Below, one piece after another: positions 29,838 to 37,709 of a stretch of DNA of 64,000 nucleotides (its first letter is position 1; each line of letters opens with the position of its first letter). The stretch spans positions 124,001 to 188,000 of the forward strand of contig JAWLGR010000001.1 in the NCBI GenBank assembly GCA_041684965.1, written 5' to 3'. Source of the stretch: Mariniphaga sp041684965 (GTDB taxonomy: Bacteria > Bacteroidota > Bacteroidia > Bacteroidales > Prolixibacteraceae). The position numbers and the translations under genes are program-made. Below the pieces are notes generated by a model. It made no database searches, was not told the origin of the DNA, and saw only the letters and a program-made list of their open reading frames with translations.

Positions 29838-30638
29838 ATGCCAATGATTCTGAAAACGCTGCTCAATAAAAAAATTGTTGTAATTGGGGGTACTTCCGGC
29901 ATAGGCTTATCGGCTGCCAAAGCTTTTGTTGATAACGGGGCTTACGTGGTAGTGGTGGGAAAAGACGATGAGTATATTTCCAAAGCGGAGACAGTTTTAG
30001 GTGAGCAGGCTGTTGTCATGTCAGGCGATGCTGTAAATCCGGCAACAGCTGTTGAAGCAATTAAAGCTTGTGTCCGGAGATACAGTGGGTTTGATGGCCT
30101 GTTTCATGTTGCAGGAGGCAGCGGGAGAATGATGGGCGATGGCCCCCTGCATGAACTTACCCTTGAAGGCTGGGAAAGCACGCTTGAACTTAACCTTACA
30201 TCAATGATGCTGTCGAATCAGGCGGCAGTGAGGCAGTTTTTAATGCAAAAGTCCGGAGGGTCCATTTTAAATATCAGCTCAGTACTGGGTAGTTCTCCTT
30301 CTCCGCGGTATTTTGCTACTCATGCTTATGCTGCTGCCAAAGCGGCGGTTACAGGTTTTACAAAATCCATTGCATCTTACTATGCGAAATATAAAATTCG
30401 TGTCAATGCAATTGCTCCGGGCCTGGTTGATACCCCCATGGCAAAAAGGGCAGCCACAAATGAGATGATATCCTCATTCATCCGGACAAAGCAGCCGCTG
30501 GATGGTGGCAGAATTGGTCAACCGGAAGACTTCGATGGTCTGGCAGTTTATTTTATGAGCGACTTTTCATTGTTTACAACGGGCCAGGTTGTGGCTGTTG
30601 ACGGAGGGTGGTCGCTGAGTGAGGGACAGTACATTTAA
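29838..30638 (+). CDS. Short-chain dehydrogenase/reductase (SDR)
   Basis: A classical cytoplasmic SDR of 266 residues. The cofactor glycines are in VVIGGTSGIG (about 14-23). The catalytic Ser is in LNISSVLG, followed by the Y-x-A-A-K motif YAAAKAAVTG (about 169-178). The end carries the usual GQVVAVDGGWS. It probably oxidises or reduces a hydroxyl of the sugar handled by this operon. The start may be ATG 29838 or 29844. It sits 54 bp after the URO-D-like gene and 40 bp before the ROK gene. Substrate cannot be told from sequence. Confidence 0.93.
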   Translation: MPMILKTLLNKKIVVIGGTSGIGLSAAKAFVDNGAYVVVVGKDDEYISKAETVLGEQAVVMSGDAVNPATAVEAIKACVRRYSGFDGLFHVAGGSGRMMGDGPLHELTLEGWESTLELNLTSMMLSNQAAVRQFLMQKSGGSILNISSVLGSSPSPRYFATHAYAAAKAAVTGFTKSIASYYAKYKIRVNAIAPGLVDTPMAKRAATNEMISSFIRTKQPLDGGRIGQPEDFDGLAVYFMSDFSLFTTGQVVAVDGGWSLSEGQYI

Positions 30639-30678
30639 TCAGGTTTCAGCAGAAAAAATAGAATTAAAATATAAGGTA

Positions 30679-31575
30679 ATGTCAGAAATAACAATTGGAA
30701 TCGATTTGGGAGGGACGAGAATAAAAGCTGTTGCATTAGATAAATCAGGCAATATTTTACAACAGGTGTACAAGTCGACAAGGGATGGTGAAGATGTATT
30801 GTGGAAGAATGCCGTTCAGGAGGCGGTCAGTGAGATTTTGGACAAGGAGGAAAACCCTGATACTGTCGTTGGTATTTCTGCTCCGGGGCTGCCCAATGAT
30901 GGGAATTCGGCCATTGCATATATGCCCGGGCGACTGCAGGGATTGGAGAATTTTAACTGGAGCCGGTTTTTGGGAGTGCCCACATTTGTCCTGAACGATG
31001 CAATTGCTGCGATGATGGCAGAGGCACGGTTTGGGGCGGCAAAAAACAGGAAGCACGTGGCGATGCTCACGCTGGGAACGGGTGTGGGCGGTGCACTTCT
31101 CATCGGGGGAAAACCTTACCAGGGTGCTTTTAATAAAGCCGGACACCTGGGGCATATGGTTATCGACAGCGATGGAGACCGTGATATCACAGGTATACCC
31201 GGGAGTCTTGAGGATGCTGTTGGAAACTGCTCAATAGAAAAAAGGAGCTTTGGAAAATTTAATTCAACGAAGCAGCTACTTGAGGCCTATAAAGACGGCG
31301 ACACTTTTGCTGCAGAAGTATGGCTGACATCGCTTAAGAAATTAGCTGTGGGACTGGCCTCTTTAACCAACATCCTTTCGCCTGAAATGATCATACTGGG
31401 AGGAGGCATTACAGAGGCAGGAGCTGATTTGTTTGGCCCGCTCGAAAAATATATGGATATTTATGAATGGCGGGCCGGAGGGAACAAAACGGAAATCGTG
31501 AAAGCCGTTTACGGAGATCTGGCAGGTGCTGTTGGAGCAGCTTGTTTTGCAAGGGAACAAAATCAGGTTAAATAA
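30679..31575 (+). CDS. ROK-family protein (sugar kinase type)
   Basis: I start it at ATG 30679 because MSEITIGIDLGGTRIKA places the ATP phosphate-1 motif (DLGGT, residues 9-13) where the family has it. The upstream ATG 30619 would overlap the SDR end and add 20 unrelated residues. The rest has the ROK layout: GISAPGL, NDAIAAMMAEARFGA, TLGTGVGGALLIGG and the GHLGHMVID histidine. The usual zinc site CxCGxxGC is absent: where GCLE is expected the sequence has GSLEDAVG. No DNA-binding domain is present, so this is a kinase-type rather than regulator-type ROK. It probably phosphorylates the sugar of this operon. Confidence 0.88.
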   Translation: MSEITIGIDLGGTRIKAVALDKSGNILQQVYKSTRDGEDVLWKNAVQEAVSEILDKEENPDTVVGISAPGLPNDGNSAIAYMPGRLQGLENFNWSRFLGVPTFVLNDAIAAMMAEARFGAAKNRKHVAMLTLGTGVGGALLIGGKPYQGAFNKAGHLGHMVIDSDGDRDITGIPGSLEDAVGNCSIEKRSFGKFNSTKQLLEAYKDGDTFAAEVWLTSLKKLAVGLASLTNILSPEMIILGGGITEAGADLFGPLEKYMDIYEWRAGGNKTEIVKAVYGDLAGAVGAACFAREQNQVK

Positions 31576-31582
31576 AAATAAA

Positions 31583-31589
31583 AAGGAGG
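31583..31589 (+). promoter_or_regulatory. Shine-Dalgarno site deciding the start at 31595
   Basis: AAGGAGG lies five bases before ATG 31595. Such a strong site is uncommon in Bacteroidota. It settles the start at 31595 rather than the in-frame ATG 31526 inside the ROK gene. Confidence 0.7.
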
Positions 31590-31594
31590 GATTA

Positions 31595-32785
31595 ATGAAG
31601 ATAGCTATGCTTGGAACCGGATTAATCGGTACGTTTTATACAATGTCAATCCACGGATTGCGTAGCCGGGATGAAGTAGTGATAGTATATTCACGATCAG
31701 AGGAAAGAGGTTCTCGATTTGCTGCGGAGAACAAGATTCCTCAGTGGACCACCAATTTGCAGGAGGCAGTTGCCCATCCTGATGTGGATGTTGTAGTGGT
31801 AGGTCTGCCAAACGACTTGCACAAGGAGGCCATTTTTGCTGCTATAGATGCAGGGAAACCGGTTTTATGCACCAAGCCGTTGGGACGCAATGCAAAGGAA
31901 GCATGGGAAATTCTTCAGAAAGTAGAGCAGTCGGGTGTTTTTCACGGATACCTCGAAGATTTGGTGTATACACCCAAACATCTGAAAGCACATGCTTCCG
32001 TTGAAAATGGCGCTATAGGTAAAGTGCTGTGGGTACGGTCGCGCGAAGCCCATCCGGGACCGCACAGCGACTGGTTCTGGAACCCTGAAATATCAGGAGG
32101 CGGGGCTATTGTTGATTTGGGTTGCCATTGCATTGAGATTGGCCGGAGTTTTATAGGAAAGAATATTCGTCCGGTGGAAGTGGTATGCTGGGCCGATACA
32201 CAGGTGAAGCCTATTTCAGCTGAAGACCACGCAATCGGTCTGGTACGTTTTCAAAACGGAGCTATCGGCCAGTTTGAAGTAAGCTGGTGTTTCCGGGGAG
32301 GGATGGAACTGAAGGACGAAGTGGCAGGAGTGGATGGCTCCATACGAATCGATAATTTTTTACGTACCGGATTTGAAATGTTTTCAGCTCCCGGAAAAAA
32401 AGGGTATGTAGCCGAAAAAGCGGAATCGGATACAGGGTGGCTTTTCCCTGTTGGCGATGAGGTACACGAACTGGGATACAACTTCATGTTTACCGATATG
32501 TTTAATGCTATAGAAGAAGGCAGGAAACCTGCTGAAGACTTTTATGATGGTTATGTGGTGAATGCCATCATCGATGCATGCTACTTATCGGCTAAAACAA
32601 AAAAATGGGAGCCCGTTGAGCTGAATGAATGGCGTGGGTTGGAGGAGGTGGAGCCTCTTTCTGCATTCATAGAATACGATAAGGACTACTGGCTGATTAA
32701 AGAAGAAATTTTACCCGATGGTCGTAAAAAGGTCATCCTAAAGGAAAAACATTCTAGTGAAATTATAGAAAAAACTGTGGAATAA
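31595..32785 (+). CDS. Gfo/Idh/MocA-family oxidoreductase (cytoplasmic)
   Basis: From ATG 31595, preceded by AAGGAGG, the protein has 396 residues. It begins directly with the Rossmann fold (MKIAMLGTGLIGTFY), so it has no signal and is cytoplasmic. The family motif is TKPLGRNAKEAWEIL (about 89-103), with TKP in place of the common EKP. The substrate-domain stretch GGGAIVDLGCHCIEIGR (about 167-183) provides the catalytic His region. It oxidises or reduces a sugar or inositol-like substrate with NAD(P). It stands 19 bp after the ROK gene, within the same operon. Confidence 0.93.
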   Translation: MKIAMLGTGLIGTFYTMSIHGLRSRDEVVIVYSRSEERGSRFAAENKIPQWTTNLQEAVAHPDVDVVVVGLPNDLHKEAIFAAIDAGKPVLCTKPLGRNAKEAWEILQKVEQSGVFHGYLEDLVYTPKHLKAHASVENGAIGKVLWVRSREAHPGPHSDWFWNPEISGGGAIVDLGCHCIEIGRSFIGKNIRPVEVVCWADTQVKPISAEDHAIGLVRFQNGAIGQFEVSWCFRGGMELKDEVAGVDGSIRIDNFLRTGFEMFSAPGKKGYVAEKAESDTGWLFPVGDEVHELGYNFMFTDMFNAIEEGRKPAEDFYDGYVVNAIIDACYLSAKTKKWEPVELNEWRGLEEVEPLSAFIEYDKDYWLIKEEILPDGRKKVILKEKHSSEIIEKTVE

Positions 32786-32880
32786 AAACAGTTGTATTCT
32801 TACTGTTGTTACTGGAGAAGTTGCGGGGAGATTTTTGAACAAAAAAGGAGAGGCCCGCAGGAAAATAACAAACGTTATAA

Positions 32881-33669
32881 ATGAATCTGACAGAATCTTA
32901 TTTAAAGAAATCGGCTGAAATTCTTGAGAAGGTAAAGGCGCAGCAGGTGCAAATCAGACAGGTAGCACAACTATTTGCAGATACAATTCTTGCAGGCCGG
33001 GTAGTACATGTTTTCGGCAGCGGACACAGCCGCATTCTGGTCGAGGAGATGTGGCCCCGTTACGGTTCCTTTCCCGGTTTCAATCCGATTGTGGAGCTTT
33101 CACTTACATTCCATAATCTGGTTGTTGGTTCAAACGGTCAGCGGCAGGCGATGTTTCTTGAAAACGTAAGCGGACTGGCAGAGCGGATATTGCGTAATTT
33201 CGATTTAAAGGAAACCGATTCTGCATTGTTGATTTCCTCCAGTGGTTGCAATGTGGTTCCAATAGAAGTTGCTGAAATATTTCAGAAAAAGAAGATAAAG
33301 GTGGTTTCCATTGTTTCGGTTGCCCATTCATTGAAATCTGTAAGTAAACGGAAGGATGGAAAGAAACTGGGTGATTTTTCTGATGTAATCCTGGACACCG
33401 GTGCCCCGGTGGGAGATGCCATGGTTTACGTACCGGATTTAGATACACCTGTATCTCCGGGTTCCACGGTAGGTGGTGTGCTTCTCATCAATTGCATTAA
33501 GGCTGAATTGGCCGGCCTTCTCACTGCGGCAGGAAAGCCGCCGAAAGTGTTAAGCAGCGGTGTAGTAGTAGGTGCCGAAAGGGCTGAAGCCTTGTTTGAA
33601 TCGGCCTACGACGAGCATGCCTGGAATATGGCGAAGCTTTATGAAAATGTAGGGAAAACCGATACGTAA
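32881..33669 (+). CDS. SIS-domain sugar isomerase-type protein (UPF0309-like)
   Basis: 262 residues. The SIS phosphosugar-binding fold shows GSGHS at residues 46-50 and a Ser-rich second loop (ALLISSSGCNVVPIEVAE, about 115-132). GAPVGDAMVY is typical of the UPF0309 group. These proteins bind phosphosugars and are thought to isomerise or deaminate them. It would act on the product of the upstream ROK kinase; that link is inferred. The stop TAA overlaps the next start codon by one base (TAATG at 33667-33671), so translation is coupled to the FAD oxidoreductase. Confidence 0.88.
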   Translation: MNLTESYLKKSAEILEKVKAQQVQIRQVAQLFADTILAGRVVHVFGSGHSRILVEEMWPRYGSFPGFNPIVELSLTFHNLVVGSNGQRQAMFLENVSGLAERILRNFDLKETDSALLISSSGCNVVPIEVAEIFQKKKIKVVSIVSVAHSLKSVSKRKDGKKLGDFSDVILDTGAPVGDAMVYVPDLDTPVSPGSTVGGVLLINCIKAELAGLLTAAGKPPKVLSSGVVVGAERAEALFESAYDEHAWNMAKLYENVGKTDT

Positions 33670-35042
33670 TGGATGTAATTAATTTTGATGCAATTCAACA
33701 AAAACAGGAGACCGACATTCTTGTTGTGGGGGCCGGTTCTGCCGGATGCGTTGCAGCATTGGCAGCTGCCCGTGGCAACAGGCATAAGGTTACTCTGGTT
33801 GAACGGTATGGTTTTCCGGGAGGCACTTCCACCCAGATGCTAGATACTTTTTATGGATTCTTTTCGGTAGGTGGGACTCCCCGTAAGATCGTCGGAGGTT
33901 TACCCGACCTTGTGGTGGACGAACTGGATAAAACAGGCGATATTTTTCTTCGCCCCAATTCGTATGGCGCCGGAACAGGAGTAAATTACAATCCCGAAAG
34001 ATTAAAGTTTGTGTGGGAGACTTTGTTGATGAAAAACGGCAATGTTCGTATTCTGTACCATTCACAATTGATTGCTGTTGAACCGGAAGAAGAGCGATCT
34101 GCCTGTGTGTTTTTTCATAAAGGAACAGGTTTTTTTAAAATTTATGCAAAAAGGATAATTGATGCATCTGGGGATGCCGATTATTGTTTTCATGCCGGGC
34201 TGCCTTATGAAAAAGCCGGAGAAGCGGAGCCTGCACAAAGCATGACTACCACCTTCAGGATGTGCAACGTGGATTTTCAGGAGTTTAAAAATGCCGGGGG
34301 GAACACTATGCTTAAGGAGAAAATGGCAAAAGCATACGACAGCAGAAGTTACCAGCTTCCCCGAAAATCCGGATCGGCTCATGAAATGTGCCAGCCCGGG
34401 TGTATTTCTACTGTTGCTGTGAAGGTGACTGATTTGGATGCGCTTGATTGTGATGAGTTGACCGCAGCCGAAATGGAAGGCAGAAAACAGGCTTTTGAAT
34501 ACGAACGTTTTTTCCGGGATGAGGTTCCCGGTTATGAGAATGCAAAAATTATCGGGCTTTCCCTTCAGATTGGAGTTCGGGAGACCCGGCGGGTATATGG
34601 CCTTCACCGGCTTACAAGAGAAGAATGCCTTTCAGGACTAATCCCCGATTCTTCTGTTTTACTTTGCGGGGCACCTATAGAAGATCATCGCAAAAATGAA
34701 GCAGGTGAAGAGGAAACCCGGTGGGAGTACATTCCCGGTACCGGAATTTATGGGGTTCCCTATGGTACATTGGTGCCAATAAGCAGCCACATCTCTTGGA
34801 TGGCAGGGCGATGCTTTTCTGCCACGCACGATGCACATGCTTCCTGCCGTTCAATGGCCCAAACTATGGGTATGGGGCAGGCTGCCGGTCTGGCCGCAGC
34901 GCTTTCTCTTGAACAGGATTGCAGTGCAGGCGCTGTTTCTGTTACCCTTCTGCAAAACCGGTTAAGTGGATTAGGCTCTGTAATTCAAATACCGGAGACG
35001 GTTGCAGATACCAGCCGGGACGGGTGGAAAAACAACAGATAG
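33669..35042 (+). CDS. FAD-dependent oxidoreductase
   Basis: 457 residues, cytoplasmic. The dinucleotide-binding motif GAGSAG is at residues 21-26, followed by VTLVERYGFPGGTSTQ, typical of the FAD_oxidored group (PF12831). IIDASGDADYCFHAGLPYE is the second FAD contact. Near the C-terminus, GRCFSATHDAHASCRSMAQTM closes the FAD site. The group also contains fumarate-reductase-like and sugar-acid dehydrogenases. It starts one base inside the preceding stop and ends 19 bp before the lactonase, fitting an oxidation step that would deliver a lactone. Substrate is inferred only from context. Confidence 0.9.
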   Translation: MDVINFDAIQQKQETDILVVGAGSAGCVAALAAARGNRHKVTLVERYGFPGGTSTQMLDTFYGFFSVGGTPRKIVGGLPDLVVDELDKTGDIFLRPNSYGAGTGVNYNPERLKFVWETLLMKNGNVRILYHSQLIAVEPEEERSACVFFHKGTGFFKIYAKRIIDASGDADYCFHAGLPYEKAGEAEPAQSMTTTFRMCNVDFQEFKNAGGNTMLKEKMAKAYDSRSYQLPRKSGSAHEMCQPGCISTVAVKVTDLDALDCDELTAAEMEGRKQAFEYERFFRDEVPGYENAKIIGLSLQIGVRETRRVYGLHRLTREECLSGLIPDSSVLLCGAPIEDHRKNEAGEEETRWEYIPGTGIYGVPYGTLVPISSHISWMAGRCFSATHDAHASCRSMAQTMGMGQAAGLAAALSLEQDCSAGAVSVTLLQNRLSGLGSVIQIPETVADTSRDGWKNNR

Positions 35043-35061
35043 AAAATAAAATAAAAGGATA

Positions 35062-36045
35062 ATGAATAATCCACAAAAACCATTTGTGCGTACTGTGTTG
35101 GGAGATATCAGTCCATCAGAAATGGGATTAACCTATTCACATGAACACATCATAATTGAGGAAAGCTATCCGACAGTTTTCAATCCCTTATTCATCCTGA
35201 ATGATGTGGAAAAAGTGAGTGAAGAGCTGACACGTTTTTATGCTGCAGGAGGCCGGTCAGTAGTCGATACCATGCCTGCCAATTGTGGCCGGAATGTTGA
35301 AAAGCTTGCAGAAGTATCCCGGCTTACAGGAGTAAATATAATTGCTCCTACAGGAATTCATCTTGAGAAATATTATGTACCGGGCCACTGGAGGTATTTT
35401 TATTCGGAAGATCAACTGACACAGCTTTTTATTGATGATATTATGGAGGGTATCGACCGGCACGATTACGGAGGGCCTTTCATTGAACGAACTTCTTACA
35501 GGGCAGGACTTATAAAACTTGCCACAGGGGATGACAGGATAACAGCCCACCAGGAGAAAATATTCCGGGCAGTTGTCAATGCACACAGGGAAACCGGTGC
35601 ACCTGTACTTACTCATACCAACGGCGGCCTGCTTGCTCTTGAACAGGCCCGGTTGTTTACCCGTCTGGGAGCAAACCTTGATCATGTTGTTATCTCTCAT
35701 GCCGACAGGCTGAATGATGCCGCATACCACAGGGAATTATTGCAAACCGGTGTCCGGGTGGAATACGATGCCGCTTTCCGATGGAAAGCAGAGGAATCAA
35801 ATATTACCCTCGAGCTTTTGGAAAAGCTATTGCCCGAATTTCCTGACCAGATTACAATGGGAATGGATATGGCAAAAAGCAGCTACTGGAAAGCTTACGG
35901 CGGCGCTCCTGGTATGACATTTTTAATGGAAGATTTCAGGTTGACAATGAATCAGAGGGGACTGGAAGAATATTTTAACCGGATATTTTTTACAACACCG
36001 TCAAAATTATTTTCATTTGATTCGGGAGGAGATTTACCGACCTGA
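35062..36045 (+). CDS. Phosphotriesterase-family metal-dependent hydrolase (probable lactonase)
   Basis: The 327-residue protein keeps the complete two-metal site of the amidohydrolase-type family: H27 and H29 (YSHEH), bridging K152 (GLIKLAT), H185 (LTHTNG), H213 (ISHADR) and D269 (MGMDMAK). Many family members are sugar lactonases rather than phosphotriesterases. It follows an FAD oxidoreductase and two NAD(P) dehydrogenases, so hydrolysis of a sugar lactone is the best reading. It is the last gene of the operon by spacing, with the next gene 77 bp on and of exported type. AAGGA lies two bases before the ATG. Confidence 0.9.
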   Translation: MNNPQKPFVRTVLGDISPSEMGLTYSHEHIIIEESYPTVFNPLFILNDVEKVSEELTRFYAAGGRSVVDTMPANCGRNVEKLAEVSRLTGVNIIAPTGIHLEKYYVPGHWRYFYSEDQLTQLFIDDIMEGIDRHDYGGPFIERTSYRAGLIKLATGDDRITAHQEKIFRAVVNAHRETGAPVLTHTNGGLLALEQARLFTRLGANLDHVVISHADRLNDAAYHRELLQTGVRVEYDAAFRWKAEESNITLELLEKLLPEFPDQITMGMDMAKSSYWKAYGGAPGMTFLMEDFRLTMNQRGLEEYFNRIFFTTPSKLFSFDSGGDLPT

Positions 36046-36122
36046 ATATTAAATTATATTGGTCTGTGATTCCTTCATACAATGAACTGAAAAAGTTTAA
36101 TGAACCAGTTAAATAAAATTTT

Positions 36123-37568
36123 ATGACCAAAGTTTCTGCCTGGTTTACAGGAATTGGAGTTTACCTGGCCTTGTGTGGCTGGATGATTAGTGCTGCAGCA
36201 TATGCTGCCGGTAGTTACCCGGCTAATTTTCCGTTGGATGCTAAAAATTCTGAGTTGGTTGGGGGAGAGGAATGGATGGAAACGGCAGGGAATATTTTCA
36301 AAAGGGATATAAAAGTCCCTGAGGTACACACGCTCCCGGTGGTTCAGACAGGAAATTCCAGGGCAACACTTCAGGGCCGTATTGAGAAGTTTGAATACAT
36401 TGGCGGGCCAAAACCAGAGCGGACAGGGGATAAGGAATTCCGGGGAGGAGTGCTGGTAAAGGATGGAAGGATTGTCCTGGTGCCCCGTACGGGAGAATTT
36501 GTCGGAGAATACAATCCGGTTACAAATTCAGTTGTTCAGACAGCCAGGCACGGTCAGCCGGGTGGATTTGGAATGGGAGTGGTCCTGGACGACGGGTACA
36601 CGGTTGTACTTACTCCCCGTGGAAGCCGGAATGTAGGTATCTATGATGCAGCGAAACAAACCTATCGGGATGGTGCAGCGCACGGCAGGCAATCTGACAA
36701 TGCCTTTCTTGGTTGCGTTAAAATCTCACCTGAACTGGTTGTTTTTGGCCCGCTTCATTCCAAAGTGGTGGGGCTATACAACCCCAAAACCGATATATAT
36801 ACGGACGGGCCTGCGCACAATGAAGCCGATTCCTATAATTTTTCATTAATCATACAGAGCAGCAAGACCGGCAAAATTATTTTTACACCGTTTTACAGCA
36901 AACATGTAGGGATATATGATCCTGTTAATAACGCCTATACCAGTGGTGCAGCCCATAATGCCCATGTGCTTTCAGCCTACTCCGGTTGTGTGGAACTGGA
37001 TAACGGGCATATTTTAATGGCACCCAGGGACGCAGCACATGTAGGTATATACGATCCCGTTACCGATACTTTTATTAAGGGCCCGGAGCACGGCGAAGGA
37101 AAAGGGGCCTTTATGGCAGCTGAACGTATGCCCGACGGGGAAGTGATTATGGCAGCTTTTCGATCCGATCATATTGGCATATATGATCCTTCAACAGGTG
37201 AATACCGTTCAGGCCCTTCGGTTGCCCATGTACCCGGTGCCGGCATCGGGCGGTTCAGCAGTGCAGTGCTTACTCAATCGAAAGATATGATTGTTATGAC
37301 CAACAGAGATGCCGATGTTATTGGATTGGTAAGGGTAAACCCATTTTTTAGGGAAGGGAATAAGGCTGAAGTCTTTTTTCGTTACAGGAAAAAAGGGGAT
37401 GCCGGTTGGCAGATAACCGAAAGGAAACAGGCAAATGAGCCTGGGGTATTTAAAATGGATGTATCCAATCTGACTCCTTCTGCCGAATACGAATATAAAA
37501 GTGTAATCCGCTACAGGAATACCGAACTGGAAGGGAGCGTCAAAACTTTCATTACTGCTGGTACATAA
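36123..37568 (+). CDS. Secreted seven-repeat beta-propeller with C-terminal Fn3-like domain
   Basis: 481 residues with an N-terminal hydrophobic signal ending near AAAYAAG. From about residue 98 there are seven repeats of about 40 residues with the theme 'VGIYDP-x-T-x-x-Y-x-x-GPAHG' (VGEYNPVTN, VGIYDAAKQ, VGLYNPKTD, VGIYDPVNN, VGIYDPVTD, IGIYDPSTG, IGLVRVNPF). That fits a seven-bladed propeller. Residues about 405-481 resemble a fibronectin-type-III unit (FFRYRKKGDAGWQITERKQ). I do not recognise a characterised family. Between a lactonase and a glycosidase-like gene, it may bind or modify a glycan; that is inference only. Confidence 0.75.
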   Translation: MTKVSAWFTGIGVYLALCGWMISAAAYAAGSYPANFPLDAKNSELVGGEEWMETAGNIFKRDIKVPEVHTLPVVQTGNSRATLQGRIEKFEYIGGPKPERTGDKEFRGGVLVKDGRIVLVPRTGEFVGEYNPVTNSVVQTARHGQPGGFGMGVVLDDGYTVVLTPRGSRNVGIYDAAKQTYRDGAAHGRQSDNAFLGCVKISPELVVFGPLHSKVVGLYNPKTDIYTDGPAHNEADSYNFSLIIQSSKTGKIIFTPFYSKHVGIYDPVNNAYTSGAAHNAHVLSAYSGCVELDNGHILMAPRDAAHVGIYDPVTDTFIKGPEHGEGKGAFMAAERMPDGEVIMAAFRSDHIGIYDPSTGEYRSGPSVAHVPGAGIGRFSSAVLTQSKDMIVMTNRDADVIGLVRVNPFFREGNKAEVFFRYRKKGDAGWQITERKQANEPGVFKMDVSNLTPSAEYEYKSVIRYRNTELEGSVKTFITAGT

Positions 37569-37709
37569 ATAAATAGTTGATTCCAGGGGAAAGGGTATGG
37601 ATTGAACATTAAATGTGAAAATCAAATAAATTTTTTTATCTTAAGATGAATATAAAACGAAATACTACTGGAATATGATAAATTTCTATTGTTATAAAAA
37701 ACCTGAAAT

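Noticed and set aside
32865..32878. ATAAC-AAAC-GTTAT inverted repeat before the SIS gene as a second LacI-type operator
   Set aside because: Only the AACGTT core is shared with the 30-bp palindrome at 62466. The arms differ, so it is not convincing.
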